A stretch of 5,863 nucleotides of DNA, taken from contig LKMM01000170.1 in NCBI GenBank assembly GCA_001563885.1, forward strand, positions 1 through 5,863. The letters run 5' to 3'. This document shows positions 1 to 4,778 of the stretch, in pieces. The stretch's first letter is position 1. The number at the start of each line of letters is the position of its first letter. The notes under the pieces are model-generated. The model was not told where the DNA came from and did not search any database. It worked only from the letters and a program-made list of their open reading frames with translations. The stretch is from Natrialbaceae archaeon B1-Br10_E2g27. GTDB lineage: Archaea; Halobacteriota; Halobacteria; Halobacteriales; Natrialbaceae. Both the position numbers and the translations under genes were made by a program.

Positions 1-764
1 CCGACGAGGTCGAGTTGCAGTACTACGACGACGCGAGCGGCGCGTGGGATCCGGTCGCCGATTCGACCGTGACCCAGATCGACGACAGCCCACACCTCAC
101 GGCGTCTGTCAGCAGGTTCTCGACCTACGGCGCGTTCGTCCCGGATACTGAACCGCCGGCGATCACGGCAGACACACCCACAGACGGAGACGAATTCGCA
201 GCCGGAACCGAAACCGTCGATATCCGCCTCGAGTACGAAGACGAACTCTCCGGAATTTCCGCGAGTTCCGCCGTCCTCGAGATCGACGGCGTCGACTACA
301 CCGACCACGACAACACCTCGATTACCTCCTCGGCGATCGAACACACGCTTTCGGTCGAGGACGGGACCACCTACGAGGTGTGGGTGTCGATTAGCGACCA
401 CGCGGGTAACGAAGCAACCGAGGACCTGTCCTTCGAGGTTGCCTCTCCCTCGAGCGGTGGGGGTGGTGGCGGTGGCGGCGGTGGCGGCGGTGGCGGTGCT
501 CCACCTGCACCTGCCGACGACGATACGTCCGCAGATGACGATGACGATGACGACGAGGTGCCCGCGGGTGACGATGACGCTGTTGACGAAGAGGTGCCCG
601 CGGATGACGATGACGCCGCTGATGACACACCGGTCGATACCGACGATCAACCGGAGATAGACGAGGACGCTGACGGTGTTCCTGGGTTCGGAAGCCAGGT
701 TGCACTCGTTGGATTACTGCTCGCTATTGGGCTGTTAGTGCGACACTCGAGCGGTCGTCGGTAG
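1..764 (+). CDS. PGF-CTERM-anchored surface protein with Ig-like domain, C-terminal part (5' truncated)
   Basis: The reading frame is open from base 3, so the gene begins before the window and no start can be chosen; the Leu codon at 15 is internal. In order, the visible part has the end of a beta-rich domain (about 3-143, ending in an RFSTYGAF segment common in haloarchaeal surface proteins). An Ig-like/cadherin-like domain follows (about 150-440, with PPAITADTPTDGDEF, EDELSGIS and SDHAGNEA). Next come a run of 14 glycines, an APPAPA hinge, an Asp-rich repeat linker, and the tail. The tail is a PGF motif (681-689), a hydrophobic helix of about 18 residues and a final Gly-Arg-Arg. This is the PGF-CTERM signal, known to be processed by archaeosortase A, which removes the helix and leads to lipid anchoring at the cell surface. 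The enzymatic or binding role, if any, lies in the missing N-terminal part. Surface location is well supported; specific function is unknown. Confidence 0.9.
   Translation, partial: DEVELQYYDDASGAWDPVADSTVTQIDDSPHLTASVSRFSTYGAFVPDTEPPAITADTPTDGDEFAAGTETVDIRLEYEDELSGISASSAVLEIDGVDYTDHDNTSITSSAIEHTLSVEDGTTYEVWVSISDHAGNEATEDLSFEVASPSSGGGGGGGGGGGGGGAPPAPADDDTSADDDDDDDEVPAGDDDAVDEEVPADDDDAADDTPVDTDDQPEIDEDADGVPGFGSQVALVGLLLAIGLLVRHSSGRR
456..497 (+). repeat. Poly-glycine tract (14 GGN codons)
   Basis: Fourteen consecutive glycine codons, mainly GGT and GGC with one GGG, join the Ig-like domain to the Asp-rich stalk. The mixed codons make a near-triplet repeat that could change length by replication slippage without breaking the frame. 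It probably acts as a flexible hinge outside the cell. Confidence 0.85.
534..616 (+). repeat. Asp-rich stalk with a tandem 12-codon repeat
   Basis: Seven Asp codons (534-554) are followed by two copies of a 26-base unit at 555-580 and 591-616. The copies are 36 bases apart and differ at a single base, giving EVPAGDDDA and EVPADDDDA. A degenerate continuation (DDTPVDTDDQPEIDEDADG) leads into the PGF motif. The near-identity at DNA level points to recent duplication. The stalk would be highly charged, as is usual for haloarchaeal wall-spanning linkers just before the membrane anchor. Confidence 0.8.
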
Positions 765-790
765 TCACCCTCCGTTAGCTCTCGGGGGAG

Positions 791-799
791 TATATATTA
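791..799 (+). promoter_or_regulatory. TATA box for the histidine kinase gene
   Basis: An A/T-only run (TATATATTA) stands out in GC-rich sequence and is centred 28 bases before the GTG at 823. Archaeal transcription normally starts about 25-28 bases after the TATA box, so the mRNA would begin at or within a few bases of the start codon. No GGAGG-like site precedes the GTG, which fits a leaderless transcript. Confidence 0.65.
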
Positions 800-822
800 C
801 AGAACGCGACGTTCAGAGAGAC

Positions 823-2868
823 GTGACCCAGGAGTTTACAACGGTACATGTACTCAGCCTCGTACTCGTTGGGCTCCTGAATTTTGTGCTTGCGGTAGTA
901 GTCGTTCGGACTCGGCGGAAAGGCGACTTCGTTCCACTGAGTGCGTTTTTCGCTGGGATTGCACTCTGGACTATCCCGCAGGCATTTTTGCTCATCGAGA
1001 CGGACCCGACAGCCGGGTTCGTACTCGCAAAAACGGTCGATTCGGGTGCCGTGATCATGTCCACTGGGCTGTTTCATTTTGCTATCGTATACGCCGGCAA
1101 GCGAAACTGGTTCACCGTTCGCCGACTCGGACTGCTTTATCTCATCACCACCGGATGGATCGTCCTGACGTGGACGAACCCGTTCCACGGACTGATGCAC
1201 GATCCGGTGCAGTTTACCGAGGTCCTGCTCCCGATTGCAGCCTATCAGAATCCAACCTACTGGCTCTATGTCCTTTACAACTGGGGGCTGTCGGCCGGCG
1301 GCATCTATCTATTCTTTCTCGAGTATCTCGACGCTCGAGGAAGCGGGGTCTATCACAAGCAGGCACGACTGGTCGTGTTGGCACCGCTTATCCCAGGGCT
1401 TGCTAACGTGCTCGCTCACAACGGGATAACCGAGATTAATTACTCCGTCTGGGGTTTCGGGCTGACAGGGATCCTGATCGTCGTTGCCCTCTATCGGTAT
1501 CGCTGGCTGGATCTCGTCCCGATCGCTCGCGATAGCGTCATCGATAGCATGCGCGATGGCTACCTCGTCGTCGATGACGAACGGCGGATCGTCGATCGTA
1601 ATCCAGCGGCCCAGTCGTTGTTCGACGATGAGGCCACGATTGGACGCCCGATCGATGCCGTCGTTCCGGAATGTCTTCCGCTCCTCGAGGGATCGATACA
1701 GGAGCTAACGTTCGATAGAGACGACACAATCGTCGATGCAAGCGTGTCCGTCGTCGGTGACGACCGGACTGCTGGAGCCGTTTTGACTCTCCGGGACGTC
1801 ACCGAGCAGCGGCGGGCTGAAAAGCGCTTTCAGGCGCTAATCGAGAACGTCTCCGACGTAGTTACCGTAGTCGACGAAGACGGGATCATCAGATATGCAA
1901 GCCCCTCGACTTACACCGTACTCGGCTATCGACCCGAAGACCGTCTCGGGGAATCATTGTTCGAAACCATCGACGATGCAGACCGCTCGAGTGCTGTCGA
2001 GCGGTTTAACGCGCTGTGTGAGGGGCCACAGACCGAAACACGATTCGAGTACCGTGTCAGACACCGCGACGGGAGCCGGCTCGTCCTCGAGGGTATCGCT
2101 GTCGACTTGCGTGATACCAGCCTCATCGGGAATATTGTGCTTTACTCTCGTGATGTCACCGAGCGAAACGACCGAGAGCGCGAACTCGAGCGAACGAATC
2201 GGCGACTAGAGGAGTTTGCAGGCGTGGTCAGCCACGATCTGCAAACACCGCTTGCTCGTGCACAGACGTACGTCCAATTCGCCGAGTCATCCCCAAGCCA
2301 GGCCGATTTCCAAGCGATCCAGCGGGCTCACCTGCGGATGGAACACATGATCACGAACCTCCTCACCATGGCGCAAGCGGGAGCGACACTCACAGATCCG
2401 TCGCCGGTTGAAATTGAGTCGGTCGCTCTCGAAGCGTGGGAGGTGACCCAGATTAGAGACACAACGCTCGAGTGTAATCTCGACGATGGCTGGACGGTTA
2501 TGGGCGATCGTGAGCAGTTGCTTCACCTCTTCGAGAATCTCTTCCAGAACAGTGTTGAACACGGGCCGAGACGGAATCGAACGGAGGGGGCCGATACAGA
2601 CAGCCAACTGCGTGTCAGAGTTAGCCACCGGTGCGATGATCCCGACCAAGGCTTCATCATCGAGGACAACGGAGTCGGGATTCCAACAGAACAGCGCCAG
2701 TTCGTGTTCGAGCGTGGGCACACCACCAGCCAGGATGGAACCGGATTCGGGCTTTCGATCGTCCGCGACGTAATCGAGGCCCATGGGTGGCACATTGACC
2801 TTCGAGAGGGGATCGACGGTGGTACCGGGTTCGAAATTAGCACACAACCGTCAGAAACTCACGACTGA
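823..2868 (+). CDS. 7TM - PAS - PAS sensor histidine kinase
   Basis: This is a membrane sensor kinase that should autophosphorylate on histidine and pass phosphate to a response regulator not present here. Residues 1-228 hold seven hydrophobic helices (about 8-28, 38-58, 71-91, 102-118, 145-167, 180-198, 208-226). With the TWTNPFHGL segment near 116-124 they match the HisKA_7TM sensor family. Two cytoplasmic PAS domains follow (about 235-327 and 335-446), each ending in a DVTE motif, then a short helical linker. The HisKA H-box is SHDLQTPL with His471; Asp472 and Thr475 are the residues expected for both kinase and phosphatase activity. The ATPase domain has the N-box (Asn572, Asn576), G1 box DNGVGI (614-619), F-box near FVFERG and G2 box GTGFGL (639-644), so it looks intact. 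The GTG start fits the TATA spacing and puts the first helix at the N-terminus. The signal sensed is unknown. Confidence 0.93.
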   Translation: MTQEFTTVHVLSLVLVGLLNFVLAVVVVRTRRKGDFVPLSAFFAGIALWTIPQAFLLIETDPTAGFVLAKTVDSGAVIMSTGLFHFAIVYAGKRNWFTVRRLGLLYLITTGWIVLTWTNPFHGLMHDPVQFTEVLLPIAAYQNPTYWLYVLYNWGLSAGGIYLFFLEYLDARGSGVYHKQARLVVLAPLIPGLANVLAHNGITEINYSVWGFGLTGILIVVALYRYRWLDLVPIARDSVIDSMRDGYLVVDDERRIVDRNPAAQSLFDDEATIGRPIDAVVPECLPLLEGSIQELTFDRDDTIVDASVSVVGDDRTAGAVLTLRDVTEQRRAEKRFQALIENVSDVVTVVDEDGIIRYASPSTYTVLGYRPEDRLGESLFETIDDADRSSAVERFNALCEGPQTETRFEYRVRHRDGSRLVLEGIAVDLRDTSLIGNIVLYSRDVTERNDRERELERTNRRLEEFAGVVSHDLQTPLARAQTYVQFAESSPSQADFQAIQRAHLRMEHMITNLLTMAQAGATLTDPSPVEIESVALEAWEVTQIRDTTLECNLDDGWTVMGDREQLLHLFENLFQNSVEHGPRRNRTEGADTDSQLRVRVSHRCDDPDQGFIIEDNGVGIPTEQRQFVFERGHTTSQDGTGFGLSIVRDVIEAHGWHIDLREGIDGGTGFEISTQPSETHD

Positions 2869-2903
2869 ACTCGTGGACTTATACTATCGGACGGAACTGT
2901 ATG

Positions 2904-2922
2904 ATCGCCACCCCGTGGCGGT
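2904..2922. terminator. Intergenic hairpin between convergent genes, possible bidirectional terminator
   Basis: CGCCAC (2906-2911) and GTGGCG (2915-2920) form a perfect 6-bp stem with a CCC loop, extended by a T-G wobble and an A-T pair to 2904/2922. It lies inside an outer pair, CGGACG (2888-2893) with CGTCCG (2942-2947). It sits in the 85-base gap where the kinase and PRC-barrel genes converge, so it may mark both 3' ends. There is no strong T-run after it on either strand, and archaeal termination mainly uses T-runs, so the terminator role is uncertain. Confidence 0.4.
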
Positions 2923-2953
2923 GAGAATCTTTCACGACTTACGTCCGGCAGTA

Positions 2954-3187
2954 TTAATCGACGACTAAATAATCGCCGACCGATCGAAGCCGACCTGCAG
3001 GAACGACGAGGAGACCATTTTCGTCTCGGTCGAACCGTCCGATATTGTCGCGTACGGGGTCGACGAGGGCGTACTCGAGTTCGCCGGTTCCGACGTTCAT
3101 CGTGATGTTGTGGACCGTTCCGAGTTCGGTTCCATCCGATCCCATGACGGGCTTGCTGGAGAGCGTGGAAGCGAGAACCGTTGACAT
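2954..3187 (-). CDS. Small PRC-barrel domain protein (CdpB-like family)
   Basis: A 77-residue soluble protein made of one PRC-barrel domain and nothing else. Recognisable elements are the N-terminal SSKPVMGSDGTELGTVHNITMN segment (residues 10-31, KPVMGSDG then ELG), a GELEYALV strand (35-42), the acidic turn RDENG (54-58) and the closing VVPAGRLRSVGDYLVVD strands. Such proteins are typical of haloarchaea and usually about 75-100 residues long. Two of them, CdpB1 and CdpB2, were shown in Haloferax to be needed for cell division with SepF. This copy looks like a relative; I cannot assign it as an ortholog of either. The ATG start is supported by a TATA box 29 bases upstream and by the match of the N-terminus to the family. 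It could equally be a general protein-interaction module unrelated to division. It has its own promoter and converges on the kinase gene. Confidence 0.85.
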   Translation of the reverse strand: MSTVLASTLSSKPVMGSDGTELGTVHNITMNVGTGELEYALVDPVRDNIGRFDRDENGLLVVPAGRLRSVGDYLVVD

Positions 3188-3211
3188 ACACTGTTTTGTT
3201 CGGACAGCTAC

Positions 3212-3220
3212 AAAATAAAT
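3212..3220 (-). promoter_or_regulatory. TATA box for the PRC-barrel gene
   Basis: On the minus strand this reads ATTTATTTT and is centred 29 bases before the ATG at 3187, the distance expected for a leaderless mRNA. No Shine-Dalgarno is visible between it and the ATG. An inverted repeat ATCTA (3219-3223) / TAGAT (3235-3239) overlaps its upstream edge, where the BRE or a repressor/activator site would lie; that role is only possible. Confidence 0.6.
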
Positions 3221-3270
3221 CTATGTGTTCTTCGTAGATCTCTCCAGAAGATTTGCGGCGACAATTGATA

Positions 3271-3289
3271 CCTCTCTCCCGTTGAGAGG
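3271..3289 (-). terminator. Hairpin downstream of the ATP-grasp gene, possible 3' end signal
   Basis: CCTCTC (3271-3276) and GAGAGG (3284-3289) form a perfect 6-bp stem around a 7-base loop, 20 bases past the ligase stop codon. No T-run follows directly; the first T-rich stretch on this strand is the PRC-barrel TATA region further on. It may be a 3' UTR stem rather than a true terminator. Confidence 0.3.
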
Positions 3290-3309
3290 ACGTTTCGATA
3301 CCGCCCGTC

Positions 3310-4650
3310 TCACTCCTCTTCGGGCATATCCACGGCATCCTGGTCAACACGGCGGCTGACGTCGACGCGGTAGTTCTCGAGGATGTCACGGCCCAACAGC
3401 ACCTGATAGTCCATATGGCTGCGGTCTTCGACGCTCGCGGTGACTGTGTGTCGGTTACCGCCGACGCCGACGACGACGTCGACGACCGGCCGGCTACGAG
3501 CCGTCTTGGAACTACCGGATTTGACCCGTGTAATCGATTTGATCGGCCCGGCACCGATCTCGGCCGCGAGTGAGGTATCGATACTGGTTCGGGTCGCGCC
3601 GGTGTCGGATTTCGCCAGCACCGAACTCGAGCCGCTGGTCCCAGAGACGACCACCTCTTCGATGTACCCGATGAGCGCTGGCTCGACCTCGTCCTGGGCG
3701 GGTTGGCGAGGCTGGGCGAGTGGGCGGCTGTCGTCGAGGACCGTCGAGATGTCAGCGACGCGGTCATCGTCGACGCTCCCGCCGGCGCGTTCGATTGCGA
3801 GTTTGGCGATATAGGGTGCAGGGCTGACATGAGTCGCCTGATAGAGGCCTTTGAACCCGGCGGTGGGGTTGACCTCGAGGACGAACCAGCCTTCCTCACC
3901 CTCGACGAGGTCGACGCCGGCGTAATCGAGGCCGACTGCGTTCGATGCCCGGCGAGCCATCTCGCGGGCTTCTTCGGGGAGGTCATTGGTCGCGTCCTCG
4001 ACGGAGCCACCGAGGGCGACGTTCGTTCGCCAGTCGTTGTCGGGGGCATACCGGTACATCGCGGCGATCACCTCGCCGCCGACAACGTAGACACGGATAT
4101 CGCGGTTCGGAACGCCCTCCTGGTCGACGAGTTCCTGCAAGAACGCATACCGGTTGCCGACCATCGCGTTGACCGGATCGTCGGCCCCGACTTTCCACGT
4201 GCCGCCGCCGTGGGTGCCGATTGCCGTCTTGTAGACGGCCTCCTCGCCGTAGCGGTCTCGAGCGGCGTTGAGTGCGTCGCTGTTGAGCGCAAGGGTGACG
4301 TCGGGCGTCCGGACGTCGTTGGTCGCAAGCGTCGTTGCCGTCGAGAGTTTGTGCATCGCTGTCAACACGGTTGCTGGCTCGTTGAGCATCGGGACGAGTT
4401 GTGCGAACGTGTTCGCGAGTCCGAGTTCTTCGGCGGGATGTTCGGTGTTCGATAACAGCATTCGGTTGGCGATCACATCAACCGCTGGCTCGAGCACCAC
4501 ACTGCCGTCGGTGACGCTGATCGTCGTATTCTCCGTTCGCAACCACTCCGTCTCGTGTCCTAAATCCTCGACGGCGTTGAGAATCGCCTTCGTTTCCTTG
4601 CTCGTATGAAGGCTCAACACCCCGACGGTGACGGAATCGGAATCGGTCAT
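3310..4650 (-). CDS. RimK-type ATP-grasp ligase fused to a retropepsin-like (RimB/PF05618) domain
   Basis: A 446-residue two-domain protein. Residues 1-290 are a RimK-family ATP-grasp ligase, a family that joins amino acids, often glutamate, to carboxyl groups using ATP. Visible are the first nucleotide-binding lysine (MHKLSTATTL, Lys101), the glycine-rich loop (VYKTAIGTHGGG, Lys141), the FLQELVDQ and RDIRVYVVGG strands (171-192), RTNVALGG (208-215), and the metal ligands Asp247, Glu259 and Asn261 in VLEVNPTAGFKGL. After a loose acidic/Pro linker (about 291-323), residues 326-433 form a retropepsin-like domain with the aspartic-protease motif DTGA (349-352) and the family hallmark VLLGRDIL (417-424). 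In Pseudomonas, RimB (same domain) acts as a separate protein with RimK on ribosomal protein S6 tails. The substrate here is unknown; F420-type or small-molecule ligation is an alternative. It is divergent from the CetZ gene. The ATG start is backed by a TATA box 29 bases upstream and the beta-strand VTVGVLSLH near the N-terminus. Confidence 0.9.
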   Translation of the reverse strand: MTDSDSVTVGVLSLHTSKETKAILNAVEDLGHETEWLRTENTTISVTDGSVVLEPAVDVIANRMLLSNTEHPAEELGLANTFAQLVPMLNEPATVLTAMHKLSTATTLATNDVRTPDVTLALNSDALNAARDRYGEEAVYKTAIGTHGGGTWKVGADDPVNAMVGNRYAFLQELVDQEGVPNRDIRVYVVGGEVIAAMYRYAPDNDWRTNVALGGSVEDATNDLPEEAREMARRASNAVGLDYAGVDLVEGEEGWFVLEVNPTAGFKGLYQATHVSPAPYIAKLAIERAGGSVDDDRVADISTVLDDSRPLAQPRQPAQDEVEPALIGYIEEVVVSGTSGSSSVLAKSDTGATRTSIDTSLAAEIGAGPIKSITRVKSGSSKTARSRPVVDVVVGVGGNRHTVTASVEDRSHMDYQVLLGRDILENYRVDVSRRVDQDAVDMPEEE

Positions 4651-4673
4651 ACTCCTATCACACTAGCCCGGTG

Positions 4674-4684
4674 AATAAGTATTA
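4674..4684 (-). promoter_or_regulatory. TATA box for the ATP-grasp gene
   Basis: On the minus strand this reads TAATACTTATT, centred 29 bases before the ATG at 4650. It gives the same leaderless geometry as the kinase and PRC-barrel genes. A GGAG touches the ATG directly, too close to act as a ribosome binding site. The A/T-rich block could also serve the divergent CetZ gene with a leader of roughly 70 bases, but that is a guess. Confidence 0.55.
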
Positions 4685-4778
4685 GCGGAAACGGTTGACG
4701 CGGGAGCACGAACAGCACTCATACCTCATCGAGTAACTCACCGGAACGTTCAACTTCCTTCATAGAGAGCTACATCGT

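Noticed and set aside
456..616. Possible CRISPR-like or satellite array in the repetitive stretch
   Set aside because: The repeats are in-frame Gly and Asp codons within a surface protein, without spacers of even length or a palindromic repeat unit.
775..1200. A 141-codon minus-strand open frame at the start of the kinase gene
   Set aside because: It is antisense to the membrane-helix coding region of the kinase, has no family resemblance, and covers the kinase promoter.
2287..2847. A 186-codon minus-strand open frame inside the kinase gene
   Set aside because: It is antisense to the HisKA/ATPase region, whose catalytic motifs are intact; no independent evidence for expression.
2859..4049. 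A 396-codon open frame on the minus strand across the ligase and the PRC-barrel gene
   Set aside because: It overlaps two well-supported genes in another frame, is dominated by Ser, Arg, Pro and Thr as expected of off-frame GC-rich sequence, and shows no domain or promoter.
3703..4455. A 250-codon open frame on the plus strand, antisense to the ligase
   Set aside because: Its codons mirror the ligase codons in GC-rich DNA; there is no recognisable domain, and the ligase frame has full family motifs.
4764..4769. AGAGAG before the CetZ start as a ribosome binding site
   Set aside because: It lacks the GGAGG core complementary to the 16S rRNA 3' end, so I did not list it as a feature.
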